Positions 27,102 through 36,675 of a stretch of DNA of 64,000 nt are shown here, in pieces (the first letter of the stretch is position 1; each line of letters starts with the position of its first letter). The notes under the pieces are model-generated. The model was not told the DNA's origin and did no database searches. It saw nothing but the letters and a program-made list of their open reading frames with translations. The translations under genes and the position numbers were made by a program. The stretch lies in assembly GCA_013287135.1 (NCBI GenBank), contig JABDEK010000015.1:1-64000 (forward strand), written 5' to 3'. Origin of the DNA: Acidobacteriota bacterium (lineage in GTDB: Bacteria > Acidobacteriota > Terriglobia > Acidiferrales > UBA7541).

Positions 27102-29192
27102 ATGGAATTTTTGAAGGCAAAACTGGTAATCCGCAGTTTTACTGCGCTTATCTTTGCATTGATTTTGGCGCTGCCATTGCTTGCCCAAGCGCCGCCGCAG
27201 GCAGACCAGAACCAGTCGGCCCAAACGCAAGCATCGCCATCCGCGGCCGCCGAGCAGGGTAAGTTCATTCTTCACAAATTCGAGAATCCCATCGGTGAGG
27301 AAACGTTTCAAATCGTGCGCGACGGCAATTGGCTCAATGTAAAAATGAATTTCAAGTTTACCGACCGCGGCACGCCTGTGCCCCTTTCGGCTACATTCCG
27401 CAGTTCAGAAGATTTAACTCCTGAAGCATTTGAAATTAAGGGCAAGAATTCCCGCTCGACCGATATCGATGAACAGGTCGAAGTCCAGTCAACCCAAATC
27501 CGTGTACGCGACCGCGACAAATGGACTGAAGCTGCACGTCCTGCACAGTTTTTCACCATCGCCGGCTATGCTCCGGCAACCATGCAGATGCTCATGGTCC
27601 GTTTTTGGGCTTCGCACAGTTCGCCCGCAGAACTGGCTACCTTTCCTTCCGGACGCGTGAAAATTGAGCCTCGCGGCCAGGATCAAATCAGCATTGGCGG
27701 AAAAAACGAGACCCTGGACCGCTTCACAGTCGAGGGTTTGATTTGGGGACGCGAAACGCTCTGGTTTGATTCCAAGAAAAATTTGGTGGCCGCCGTCACC
27801 ACCGACGCCGAATTCGATCATTTCGAGGCCATCCGCGACGGATACGAAAGCGCGCTGGGCATTTTTGTCGGAAAAGCTGGCTCCGATGGCATGGCAGCCC
27901 TGGCCGATCTTTCCAAGGGAATCTCAGGGAGTCGCGCTGAAACTCTGGCCCTCGTCGGCGGAACTCTGATTGATGGTACCGGCAAAGACCCATTGCCCGA
28001 TTCGATCGTCGTGATCGAAAAAGGACAGATTGTTGCCGCTGGTCCGCGCAAACAAATAAAAATTCCCAGAGGTGCCACAAAAATTGACGCGCGGGGCAAA
28101 ACCATCCTTCCCGGGCTTTGGGATATGCACTCACACTTCGAGCAGGTCGAATGGGGACCTATTTATCTCGCGGCGGGCGCCACCACCGTCCGTGATTGCG
28201 GTAACGAATTCGAGTTTATCGCCGCCGTGCGTGATGCGATTGCTCAGGGCCGTGGCCTGGGCCCTCGGCTGTTGCTGGCAGGAATCGTTGACGGCACGGG
28301 TCCACTTGCGCTCGGCGTCGAGCGTGTGGACACGCTCGAACAAGGCAAAATGTGGACGGATAAATATCACGAAGCCAACTTTCAGCAGATGAAAATCTAC
28401 AGCTCTGTAAAGTTGGAAGAGTTAAAAGTAGTCACCGAAGAGGCGCACCGTCTCGGTATGACCGTCACGGGTCATGTTCCCGAGGGTCTCACCGCTTATC
28501 AAGCTATCGACGCCGGGCAGGATCAGATCAACCATATCGAGTATATCGCCGACATCATGCTTCCACCGCTTCCCGCCAACGCAAGCCGTCTTGATCGGCT
28601 TAAGGCGAGCGGTGATATCGATCTGAATTCACCCGAATCTCAGAAAGCTATTTCATTTCTGGTTCAGCACGGTACCGTCGTTGATCCAACCCTGGCGCTT
28701 TTCGAATTCTTCACTGCCAACACCTCAAAACCACCCGTAACTATCGAGCCCGGAGTTGCCAAAGTTGCGCCCGAGCTGGCATCAATCCTTGCTGAGAGCG
28801 GACCACCCTCGCCGGCTGCGCCTCTGTTCGAGAAATTAGTTCAGAAATATATAGCGATTGTCGGCGCGCTTCATCACGCTGGAATTCCCATCGTCGCGGG
28901 CACCGATCAGACCGTCCCCGGCTACAGCTTGTACCGAGAAATCGAACTGTATGTTCAGGCAGGCTTCACACCAATGGAAGCAATCCAATCAGCCACTATT
29001 GTACCGGCTCGCGTGATGGGCCTCGACAAGGAACTCGGTACCGTAGAGATCGGAAAGCGCGCTGATCTGATTATCGTGGATGCTAATCCGCTGGAATCCA
29101 TTCACAACATCCGCAAAGTTGAATTCGTTATCACCAACGGCGTCATGTACAACTGCGCCGAGCTATGGCGCAGCGTAGGATTCAAACCTTAA
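27102..29192 (+). CDS. Secreted amidohydrolase with extra N-terminal domain
   Basis: About 696 residues from the ATG at 27102 (CGGAG upstream), with a signal peptide (core FTALIFALILALPLLA). The C-terminal 400 residues are a metal-dependent amidohydrolase: MHSHFEQ gives the HxH pair, the lysine in QQMKIYSSV is the likely carbamylated Lys, then TGHVPEG and NHIEYI His ligands and Asp in AGTDQT. This subgroup includes Xaa-Pro dipeptidase-like and imidazolonepropionase-like enzymes. Residues about 50-320 are an additional beta-rich domain I do not recognise (motifs FKFTDRGTPVPL and FTVEGLIWGRETLW). It is divergent from the S9 peptidase gene and precedes the asparaginase-like gene, consistent with peptide breakdown. 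Confidence 0.87.
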   Translation: MEFLKAKLVIRSFTALIFALILALPLLAQAPPQADQNQSAQTQASPSAAAEQGKFILHKFENPIGEETFQIVRDGNWLNVKMNFKFTDRGTPVPLSATFRSSEDLTPEAFEIKGKNSRSTDIDEQVEVQSTQIRVRDRDKWTEAARPAQFFTIAGYAPATMQMLMVRFWASHSSPAELATFPSGRVKIEPRGQDQISIGGKNETLDRFTVEGLIWGRETLWFDSKKNLVAAVTTDAEFDHFEAIRDGYESALGIFVGKAGSDGMAALADLSKGISGSRAETLALVGGTLIDGTGKDPLPDSIVVIEKGQIVAAGPRKQIKIPRGATKIDARGKTILPGLWDMHSHFEQVEWGPIYLAAGATTVRDCGNEFEFIAAVRDAIAQGRGLGPRLLLAGIVDGTGPLALGVERVDTLEQGKMWTDKYHEANFQQMKIYSSVKLEELKVVTEEAHRLGMTVTGHVPEGLTAYQAIDAGQDQINHIEYIADIMLPPLPANASRLDRLKASGDIDLNSPESQKAISFLVQHGTVVDPTLALFEFFTANTSKPPVTIEPGVAKVAPELASILAESGPPSPAAPLFEKLVQKYIAIVGALHHAGIPIVAGTDQTVPGYSLYREIELYVQAGFTPMEAIQSATIVPARVMGLDKELGTVEIGKRADLIIVDANPLESIHNIRKVEFVITNGVMYNCAELWRSVGFKP

Positions 29193-29284
29193 AACAATAT
29201 TATTTTTTACGCGACGATTCCGCTTGTTCCCGAGCTTCGTTGGAATTATGCTGCGCTGGCGTCAATCGTTATCGAGGCATATGA

Positions 29285-30439
29285 ATGGAAAACTGGACTC
29301 GTAGGAAATTTTTCCTCTCTACTTTGGCAGGCAGCCTGGCCGCAAGCTCGCGACGTATGTTCGGAGCTTCCGTGCCAGTTGGCGAAGCAGCTTTTCCGCA
29401 AGTGGGCACGCAAGCTTCGTTCAAAGCCGCTCGCCCGCTAATTGTTTGTGCAGCAAATGGCTTTCAGCATCTGAATGACGGCATGGAAATCCTCAAATCG
29501 GGTGGCGACACCCTCGACGCTGTACTCGCTGTGGTCACCAAGGTTGAAGACGATCCCAACGACGACTCTGTTGGCTATGGCGGCTTGCCCAATGAAGATG
29601 GTGTTGTCGAGCTCGACGCCTCCGTAATGCACGGTCCTACGCGACGCGCCGGCGCCGTAGGTTCCATCCAGAAAATCAAGAATCCATCGCTCGTGGCAAA
29701 AACTGTGATGGAGAAAACAAACCACGTTTTCATAGTAGGTTCCGGCGCGGAGAAGTTTGCGGTCGATGAAGGATTTACGACCATGGATTTGCTGACCGAC
29801 CGGTCGCGCATCGCCTGGCTCGCCTGGAAAGCATCTTCATCTGAGAATTGGCGCCCGGGCCTCGATAGCCCGGAGTGGAAAGAAAAACTCGCACAGCTGC
29901 TCGACACTCCCGAGAAAATGGCCTGGCGCGAGCATATCGAAGATGTCGTCATGCATCCACAAACCGGAACTATTAATTGTCTTGCGGTAGATGCGAAGGG
30001 AGATATTTCCGGGACCACCACCACTTCGGGACTTTCCTGGAAAATTGCAGGGCGTGTGGGAGATTCTCCAATTATCGGCGCCGGGCTCTGCGTCGATAAT
30101 GACATCGGCGCCGCCGGCTCCACCGGCCGTGGCGAAGAAAATATTAAAATCTCCGGTGGCCATACAATTGTGGAAATGATGCGCAAGGGTATGTCGCCTA
30201 CCGACGCTTGCCTCGAAGCGCTGCACCGCGTCGCGCGGAATTACAAGCCTTTCCCTGAAAGGCTGAAGCAATTCCACATTCAGTTTTACGCGCTGAACAA
30301 GAATGGGGAGTACGGCGCGGGAAGTTTGTGGGGCATGCATCCGGGCGGACGTCGTGTGCAATTTGCGGTTCACGACGGTGCCAAAGCAAGGCTGGTTCCA
30401 TGCACTCCGCTTTTCGATAAAGAGGGCGGCGACTACTAA
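29285..30439 (+). CDS. Tat-exported aspartylglucosaminidase / isoaspartyl peptidase-type hydrolase
   Basis: A 384-residue Ntn-hydrolase precursor. A twin-arginine signal is present (TRRKFFLSTLAGS). The self-cleavage site and nucleophile is Thr229 in TGTINCLAVD; nearby GRVGDSPIIGAGLCVD and GSTGRGEENIK match the aspartylglucosaminidase/asparaginase-2 family. The enzyme would cleave N4-(N-acetylglucosaminyl)-asparagine or beta-aspartyl peptides after maturing into two chains. It follows the amidohydrolase by about 90 bases in the same direction. Confidence 0.88.
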   Translation: MENWTRRKFFLSTLAGSLAASSRRMFGASVPVGEAAFPQVGTQASFKAARPLIVCAANGFQHLNDGMEILKSGGDTLDAVLAVVTKVEDDPNDDSVGYGGLPNEDGVVELDASVMHGPTRRAGAVGSIQKIKNPSLVAKTVMEKTNHVFIVGSGAEKFAVDEGFTTMDLLTDRSRIAWLAWKASSSENWRPGLDSPEWKEKLAQLLDTPEKMAWREHIEDVVMHPQTGTINCLAVDAKGDISGTTTTSGLSWKIAGRVGDSPIIGAGLCVDNDIGAAGSTGRGEENIKISGGHTIVEMMRKGMSPTDACLEALHRVARNYKPFPERLKQFHIQFYALNKNGEYGAGSLWGMHPGGRRVQFAVHDGAKARLVPCTPLFDKEGGDY

Positions 30440-30442
30440 GAT

Positions 30443-31591
30443 CTACTGCACCAACTCCGATACAAATACCAAGCGGATGCCCTCAGATTCCAAGCGAGGT
30501 AGTCTCTCCGCAAGCACCGCAATTGTGTCGGGCCGCGGATGTCCGATGGCGATAGCTGATCCATCGCGTTCCGCGTCTCGTGCGGCGAGTTCGAGCTGCC
30601 GAAGAATCGCTTCAGAATTCGCTGAATCATCCAGAAAAACCTTCCGCGAGGCCGCACGAACACCGAATCGCTCGGCCGTGTCGTAAGCAACCGTGGACGC
30701 TAGCGTGCGGCTATCGACGAAAAATAGTCCCCTTCGACGTAATTCCGGCATGAGCTCGGCCATCAACGCAGGGTCTGCCGTCGCGCGCGAGCCTTGATGA
30801 TTGTTTACGCCGACCGCGTGCGGCACCGTTTCTAGCATTCCGGCTAACGCCGAATCCACTTGCTTTATATTCATTCCCACGCGCAGCTCCACTTCCTCGG
30901 TTTTGGCTGTAGGGCTTTCTGATTGCATCGGAAGATGTAGCATCACCTCGTCGCCGCGTCGATAGGCTTCTTCCGCGACCTCCGATGACAATGTCAAATG
31001 CGGAAGAACGGAAACAGTGAGTGGGAAACCGAGCGCGAGCAACGCATCCGCCGCGTCTCGGTCGTAACCTAAATCATCAATAATGATTGCCAGCCGCGCA
31101 TGTTCACGGCCATGGGCCGCTGGCGCCCGCGATCGCGCACTCAGAGGAGTAACCACGTGGATTGTATGTGTGCGAACGCCGTCGAACGTGTAATCGAAAC
31201 GCACCACGCCCGCGGAGCTGGTTTCCACCATGGAAAGTTTGTGACGGTCCGCGATCTCCTCTAAAGTTTTTCTGATCGCATTTGCCTCCGAACCATGGGA
31301 AAGCGAAATGTAAATGTTGTCCGTAACCGACGATCCACCTGCACCTGTTTGGGAGGGTTGAAGCTCCGGACGAATTGTCACCTCCGACCTATGACCGGAA
31401 ATCCTTTGCGCTGCAGACACAATCTCACTCGTAACCCCACGAATCTCTGTCTTGGAAATTTTCTTGCTGCCGCATCCGGAAGCGAAAAAAACAACTATTG
31501 CGGTGATAAAGAAAAGAATCAGCCGAACGGAGGCTCTACTTCGAGGGAAAAAGGTAAAAATCTGTCGCGCAGTTTCGCGCGATCGAGCCAC
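30443..31591 (-). CDS. Divergent polysaccharide deacetylase family lipoprotein
   Basis: A 382-residue protein with a lipobox (FFASGC, Cys near residue 40). The C-terminal 230 residues are a divergent polysaccharide deacetylase (YibQ/DUF610 type): AIIIDDLGYDRDAADALL near the start, MLHLPMQ, VGVNNHQGS and FFVDSRTLA. It has the NodB-like fold but a diverged metal site. Homologues are often linked with EnvC and S41 peptidase genes near the septum machinery. Here it starts 6 bases after the S41-like gene, so the two are one operon. Role in cell wall or envelope is inference. Confidence 0.8.
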   Translation of the reverse strand: MARSRETARQIFTFFPRSRASVRLILFFITAIVVFFASGCGSKKISKTEIRGVTSEIVSAAQRISGHRSEVTIRPELQPSQTGAGGSSVTDNIYISLSHGSEANAIRKTLEEIADRHKLSMVETSSAGVVRFDYTFDGVRTHTIHVVTPLSARSRAPAAHGREHARLAIIIDDLGYDRDAADALLALGFPLTVSVLPHLTLSSEVAEEAYRRGDEVMLHLPMQSESPTAKTEEVELRVGMNIKQVDSALAGMLETVPHAVGVNNHQGSRATADPALMAELMPELRRRGLFFVDSRTLASTVAYDTAERFGVRAASRKVFLDDSANSEAILRQLELAARDAERDGSAIAIGHPRPDTIAVLAERLPRLESEGIRLVFVSELVQ

Positions 31592-31596
31592 AGTGC

Positions 31597-32814
31597 CTAA
31601 GCCGCCTTTCGTGCCGGAGCAGGGGCTCCTTCTAACACTCCAATGGCTCTTTTGACCACCGGATCATCGGCAGAAACGGGTTTTTCGGACGGAACTGGTT
31701 GGGTTTCGTCGTTCGCCGCGATGGCCTCATCAATCGTAGGATGAACTTCGACGGTCGAAGCAACTCCATTCGCAGGAATTTCCTTGTTGTCGGGAGTGTA
31801 ATAATTTGCCACCGTCAAAATCAGCGCGGAGCCGTCATCCATTTCAATAAGCTTTTGCATCGAAGCAGTGCCGTAGGTGCGATCCCCTACGGTCTCGCCC
31901 CGATGATTCCCGGAGATTGCACTGGCGACGATTTCCGCGGGACCCGCAGTTCCTACTCCGATCAGTACCGTCACCGGATCGCTCCAAGCAACCTTCGAAG
32001 GCTCTGCGGAAGACACAACCGGACTGATGGTTTGGCCTTTCAGCGTTGTGATCGTGCCAGAAGGAACAAATAGTTGCGCGGTCGAAACGCCTTCCGCATC
32101 CAGGCCGGACGGGCAATCGCGCAAATCTAGGATCAGCTTCTTGACGCCCTGACGTTGAAATTGTGCGAGTTTCTCGTGAATCTGTTTTGTCATCCCCGCA
32201 CTAAATTCCGTTACGCGAAGATAGGCGATATCGCCTGGCAATTTATCTTCGACAAGGCGGGGCGCAGGAAGTTTTGCCAGCGTCAGTTCCACGTCTTGTG
32301 GCTCAGTCTTACCGCGTCGAATGACCGAAAGCTTTACAACACTTCCAGGCGCTCCGCGAAGCAGCAACTCGGCTTGGCCAATGGCCATCTGCGCCGTGCT
32401 GAAGCCTGCAATTTTTTCAACGATGTCGCCGATGCGCAATCCCGCTTTAGCCGCCGGGCTTTCAGGCATGGATCCGAGCACGCCGATGTAGCCGCGCCTG
32501 ATGAGCACCAAACCCGTTTCACCCGCCGCGCTGGTGCTGCTCTTTTCTTTGAAGTCTTTGTATTCCAGAGGGCTCAGGTAGGCGGATTCTGAATCCAGTG
32601 AATCGAGCAATCCATGAAGCGCGCCGCTGGTCACTTGCCCGATGTTGGGATCGTCCACGTAGTCGTTCTGAACCTTATCGAGAACTTCGCTGTAAACGGT
32701 GAGCGCGCGATAGGCCTTTTCGTCGTTCGAGCGAGCCCGAACATACCCAGTGGCTACAAACGCTATGACAACCAAAGACAATATGATGACGATTTTCTTG
32801 GATAGTGGACTCAC
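31597..32814 (-). CDS. S41 (C-terminal processing) peptidase homologue lacking catalytic residues
   Basis: A 405-residue membrane-anchored protein (hydrophobic IVIILSLVVIAFVATGYV) with the S41 N-terminal helical region, a PDZ domain (about residues 110-190, motif GYIGVLGSMPESPAAKAGL) and the core fold. In active CtpA/Prc enzymes a Ser lies three residues before Glu-Ile and a Lys 25 residues later. Here these are Gly291 (TAGPAEI) and Thr316 (RTYGTASMQ), so both Ser and Lys are gone although the surrounding sequence (GDRTYG, LTVANYYTPD) is well conserved. The start is a GTG with AAGGA upstream. It is followed by the deacetylase gene. It is probably a binding or regulatory protein, not a peptidase. 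Confidence 0.85.
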   Translation of the reverse strand: MSPLSKKIVIILSLVVIAFVATGYVRARSNDEKAYRALTVYSEVLDKVQNDYVDDPNIGQVTSGALHGLLDSLDSESAYLSPLEYKDFKEKSSTSAAGETGLVLIRRGYIGVLGSMPESPAAKAGLRIGDIVEKIAGFSTAQMAIGQAELLLRGAPGSVVKLSVIRRGKTEPQDVELTLAKLPAPRLVEDKLPGDIAYLRVTEFSAGMTKQIHEKLAQFQRQGVKKLILDLRDCPSGLDAEGVSTAQLFVPSGTITTLKGQTISPVVSSAEPSKVAWSDPVTVLIGVGTAGPAEIVASAISGNHRGETVGDRTYGTASMQKLIEMDDGSALILTVANYYTPDNKEIPANGVASTVEVHPTIDEAIAANDETQPVPSEKPVSADDPVVKRAIGVLEGAPAPARKAA

Positions 32815-32907
32815 GCGTTTTTCCTTTTCCCCAGTTTTAGCTATGACCAGTTAGACGCCCGTCCGCTCCCCAGGTTTGCATCGAGCGGCCCCGCTTGTAA
32901 ACAAATA

Positions 32908-32916
32908 ATTATACCA
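32908..32916 (-). promoter_or_regulatory. Extended -10 promoter for the S41-like operon
   Basis: On the minus strand TGGTATAAT is a full extended -10 box at 32908-32916, giving a leader of roughly 90 bases before the GTG start of the S41-like gene. No good -35 is seen, as expected for extended -10 promoters. Confidence 0.4.
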
Positions 32917-33078
32917 TCGGACATAATCCGTAGCGTTTGAATCCGGTGGATATTGGCAATGTCCAAGATTTTCTGGAGATTTTGAGACTATTTGCCCAAA
33001 CGATTCTCAATCTAAGCAGAGTTGCCTTTATTTTCAATAACTTATGGGGTTTGAATTCTGTTCTTGCTCCAGTTCGAT

Positions 33079-34029
33079 TTACTTTCGAGCAAAACTCTGC
33101 CGTTCTACGGGAAGCCCGCACGCGTCCTGCTCCATCAGCGGCATCGCGCCAGTGATATATGTTTGCGAGATGCGATCCTGCCAAGTAAAGTGATCTTCAT
33201 CCCATAAAGCCCAGACAAAACCAAGCATAAAAGTGGCGCCCGCGAGCAGGTAACCAAAGCTACGCCAGAGAAGTTGGCGAGTATCCGGAACGGTTCCGTC
33301 GAGCCGCACGGCGGTCAAGCAGAGCAGCTGCATACCCGGGGTAGCCTCAGCGCACGCAGTGAAGAGAGAGAAATATAGCCCGTAGAAAAGGAAAAAAACC
33401 GCAAGATAGACAGCGGTGTCTGCTTTTTCAACCACAAGCTGGCCGCCGAGCGATCGGAACAAGCCGAGAAATCCAGCATACGTCAGTCCCAAAAAGATGG
33501 CGTCAAGCAATCCCGCCTTGCGCCGTTCCACCAGACTTGCTACCGGAACCAAGGCAGTCTGCGGATGCGCGCGCTCGTGCGCGGCACTGGAAAAATCAAG
33601 TTCGGGCTGAACGCAAATTTCCACATGTTCAGTCTTGCGCTGTGCTGTTCGAACCCGCTGACGTTCCGCTTGCCGTTGGCGCTCGGCTTCCCGCTGCCGT
33701 TCCTGAGCCGCCAGCTCTTCGTTGATCTTGGATTGGCGCGAAAATGGCAATCCGGACTGTAAATCGTCAGAACGAAGATGTCCCCTTCGCGCCCGATAGT
33801 CCTCCAGCCGGCGCGAAACCTCACGACGCCATTCGGGTTCAACCGGTTGTTCTTCGAGTGAGACCGAGACGGAAGACGTACGCGAGGACGAAGCGCGACT
33901 AGTTATTCCGGCGCCAACCGCCACCGGTTCGAGATTTTCGCCGGCTTCGGCGAGAGGTGCGTCACAAAAAGAGCAATTGTTGGCGACCTCAAGCAAGAGG
34001 GCGCCACACTCCGTGCATATTCTTATCAC
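33079..34029 (-). CDS. Zinc-ribbon RDD family membrane protein
   Basis: A 316-residue protein. Residues 1-25 hold two CxxC pairs (CTECG and CSFC), a zinc ribbon. Residues about 60-150 are polar and Arg/Glu-rich, perhaps a flexible linker. The C-terminal 150 residues form an RDD domain: RRKAGLLDAIFLGL start, then three hydrophobic helices and the ATPGMQLL and DRISQTYI motifs. RDD proteins are small membrane proteins of uncertain role, some linked to transport. It is divergent from lptD. Confidence 0.82.
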   Translation of the reverse strand: MIRICTECGALLLEVANNCSFCDAPLAEAGENLEPVAVGAGITSRASSSRTSSVSVSLEEQPVEPEWRREVSRRLEDYRARRGHLRSDDLQSGLPFSRQSKINEELAAQERQREAERQRQAERQRVRTAQRKTEHVEICVQPELDFSSAAHERAHPQTALVPVASLVERRKAGLLDAIFLGLTYAGFLGLFRSLGGQLVVEKADTAVYLAVFFLFYGLYFSLFTACAEATPGMQLLCLTAVRLDGTVPDTRQLLWRSFGYLLAGATFMLGFVWALWDEDHFTWQDRISQTYITGAMPLMEQDACGLPVERQSFARK

Positions 34030-34271
34030 TGGTCCGTTTTGCGCTGCGGAAGCTCCAGTGGCGGAACGGCAGCAATGTTAGCAGGCAAGCACTGAAACCA
34101 CCGAGGTTGGATGTGGCGCAATGTCGCCTATCAGGCAACCGTACGCATGTCCGTTTATTCTGAGTACTTCGAGGCTCGACAAACACCGTGCGATTGCGGC
34201 TGCGGAAGCCACGTGTTAGGCTCGACTTTCTTTTTTCCACGCTTTTCGAGGGATTTCAGCACTCTCCGCTG

Positions 34272-36665
34272 ATGCCATACGCGAAACTCACTCAGCCAAC
34301 CGGCAAGCTGCATTCTCTTTTCCTGGCATTAATTATTTCGCTCGCAGCTCCAGATTTGGCCTTGGCGCAAGACAGTGCAAAACTTCTTCTGCAAAATTCC
34401 GTCAAAAAACCGTCATCCCAGGTCACAAAAACTGCACCCCAGGCCAGCGCCAATGCAGACCAGACCGCGACGCTGGAAGCAGATCAGCAACGCCAGGTCG
34501 GCAGAATTTATTACGCAGAAGGAAACGTCGATATCCATTATCAGAACACACGCCTGCGCGCCGACCATGTGGAATACAACGAAGACACCTATGTCGCCAT
34601 CGCGCGAGGTCACGTCCAGCTCGATTACATGACCCAACACATCGAAGCGGATGAAGCGCACTATGAAGTCCGCACCGGTCACGGAACTTTCGTTCACGTG
34701 CGCGCCACCTTTTCGATTGAGCGCAAGCCCACACCAACTCTACTGGTTAGCTCAAACCCTCTCTATTTTGAAGCGGAAGAAGCTGAGCGGCTCGATGAGC
34801 ACACCTACCGCATAAAAAAGGCTTGGATGACGGTTTGCGATCCAAACAAGCCCACCTGGAAATTTTATGCGCCAGAAGCCACCGTCTACTTACAAAAGTC
34901 AGTGCACTTGGAAAATGGAGACTTTCGAGTTTTTTCTGTTCCGGTGTTGTACCTTCCCTACGCCACTTTTCCCGCCGGGAAAGAACGCGAATCCGGATTC
35001 ATGATTCCGAATATCGGAGACAGCTCGAACAAGGGATACATTTTGGGCGAGTCATATTATTGGGCGCCGACAGATTGGATGGACGCCAGCCTCGGCGGAA
35101 CTTATTACAGCCGAAGAGGCTGGGGACAGCGAGCAGATCTGCGAATGCGTCCGTGGGAAAATGCCAAACTCGACATCACCTACAATGGAGTGATCGACCG
35201 CGGCCTGGAACAGCCACAAATTCCCGGAGAACCCCCAGTGCCGGCCATTAACCAGGGCGGCCACGAAGCGCGGCTGCTCTTTACCGCTTTGTTGCCGGAT
35301 GGCTGGCGCGCCGTGGCCGATTTGGACAATTTGAATTCGCTAACCTACCGTCTGGCTTGGAGCGAGACATATACGCAAGCGGTGAACTCCGAGGTACGCA
35401 ACTCTGCCTTCCTCACGAATAATTTTCGAGGATTCAGTCTGAATTTCGCGGCGTTGAGCTATCAGAACTATTTGAGCGCTTCGCCGGACACTTATGTTTC
35501 GTTGCGAGCCGCGCCGGAAGTGCGCTTCAGTTCTGTTGACCAGGCGCCCTTTCCACAGCTTCCCATTTATTTTTCATTTGAAGGGTTTTCAGATGCCGTC
35601 CATCGTAGCGAGACCGCTACCGCAGCGCCATTGGACACTCCCAATTTTGTTCCGCGAAGTGAACTGGCGCCGACGGTGACGATCCCTGTTCACTTCGGGA
35701 ACTGGCTGGATGTGACACCGACCTTTACGCTGCGCTCCACCTATTACGGCGGGCAGCAGGAAAATAACCTCTACGTCCCACAAGGTTTTTTCCGCACTAC
35801 CGAGGAATTTTCAGTGGACTTTCGTCCGCCCTCATTCGACCGTATCTGGGGCAAATCCGGAACAAAATGGAAACACGTGATCGAGCCTGACATTGTTTAC
35901 AATTACGTAAACGGCGTGAATGATTACGCGCGGTTCATACGTTTTGATGAAGACGAAACGTTGACCGACACAAATGAAATCCAGTATGGAATTACCCAGC
36001 GGCTCTATCGGCGCAGAAAAGACGGTGATGCCGAGGAACTGATTCGCTGGCGGCTGTTGCAAAAATATTATTTCGACCGGACCTTCGGTGGGGCGTTAAT
36101 AAACGGTCAACGCAACGTATTTCAAGCGCTGGACGACATCACGCCCTTCGCATTTGCCGCCTCGCCACGTCGTTTTTCCCCCATCGTAAGCGACCTGCTG
36201 ATCGAACCTGGCAAGCACTTCGACACCGAATTCATCTTGAATTTTGATCCGCAGCGAAATCAATTGACTGCCATTGGGACCTTGCTGAAGCTTAAACCGT
36301 ATAAGCAATCATTCTTGACGCTGGCACACTTTTCGACCACGAATCTCCCGACCCCGCTCGACGAAAATCCGCCGGACTTCGTCTTCCAATCCCGCTCGAA
36401 TCAGGTTCGCGCTCTGGTAGGTTACGGCGATTTAACCAGAATCGGCTTGAACGTTACCGCCGGGTTAAGTTACGACTTTACCCAGGACGCCTTTCAAAAC
36501 CAGGTCTTGGAAGCCAGTTACAACGGCTCTTGCTGTGGATTTGGTTTTGAATACCGTCGGTTTTCATTCGGTACCATACGCAACGAAAATCAGTACTTGG
36601 TCGTTTTCCGCATCGCGAATCTCGGCTCAGCCGGAACATTGCGGCGCGCGGAGAAAATTTTCTGA
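34272..36665 (+). CDS. lptD: LPS-assembly protein LptD
   Basis: About 797 residues from an ATG at 34272, giving a signal peptide ending near ALAQ. The next 150 residues are the OstA/LptA-like beta domain (GRIYYAEGNVDIHYQNTRLRA, ARGHVQLDYM). The remaining part is a long beta-barrel with many aromatic-ended strands and the conserved Cys-Cys near the end (NGSCCGFGFEYRR), which LptD uses for disulphide maturation. It inserts lipopolysaccharide into the outer membrane. An in-frame GTG at 34188 is possible but has no ribosome site. It precedes the amidase gene by 10 bases. The presence of lptD marks a diderm cell. Confidence 0.9.
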   Translation: MPYAKLTQPTGKLHSLFLALIISLAAPDLALAQDSAKLLLQNSVKKPSSQVTKTAPQASANADQTATLEADQQRQVGRIYYAEGNVDIHYQNTRLRADHVEYNEDTYVAIARGHVQLDYMTQHIEADEAHYEVRTGHGTFVHVRATFSIERKPTPTLLVSSNPLYFEAEEAERLDEHTYRIKKAWMTVCDPNKPTWKFYAPEATVYLQKSVHLENGDFRVFSVPVLYLPYATFPAGKERESGFMIPNIGDSSNKGYILGESYYWAPTDWMDASLGGTYYSRRGWGQRADLRMRPWENAKLDITYNGVIDRGLEQPQIPGEPPVPAINQGGHEARLLFTALLPDGWRAVADLDNLNSLTYRLAWSETYTQAVNSEVRNSAFLTNNFRGFSLNFAALSYQNYLSASPDTYVSLRAAPEVRFSSVDQAPFPQLPIYFSFEGFSDAVHRSETATAAPLDTPNFVPRSELAPTVTIPVHFGNWLDVTPTFTLRSTYYGGQQENNLYVPQGFFRTTEEFSVDFRPPSFDRIWGKSGTKWKHVIEPDIVYNYVNGVNDYARFIRFDEDETLTDTNEIQYGITQRLYRRRKDGDAEELIRWRLLQKYYFDRTFGGALINGQRNVFQALDDITPFAFAASPRRFSPIVSDLLIEPGKHFDTEFILNFDPQRNQLTAIGTLLKLKPYKQSFLTLAHFSTTNLPTPLDENPPDFVFQSRSNQVRALVGYGDLTRIGLNVTAGLSYDFTQDAFQNQVLEASYNGSCCGFGFEYRRFSFGTIRNENQYLVVFRIANLGSAGTLRRAEKIF

Positions 36666-36675
36666 AGCAGGCCGC

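Noticed and set aside
34030-34271. tRNA-like or regulatory RNA in the RDD-lptD gap
   Set aside because: No complete cloverleaf pairing on either strand; it is taken as a plain divergent promoter region.
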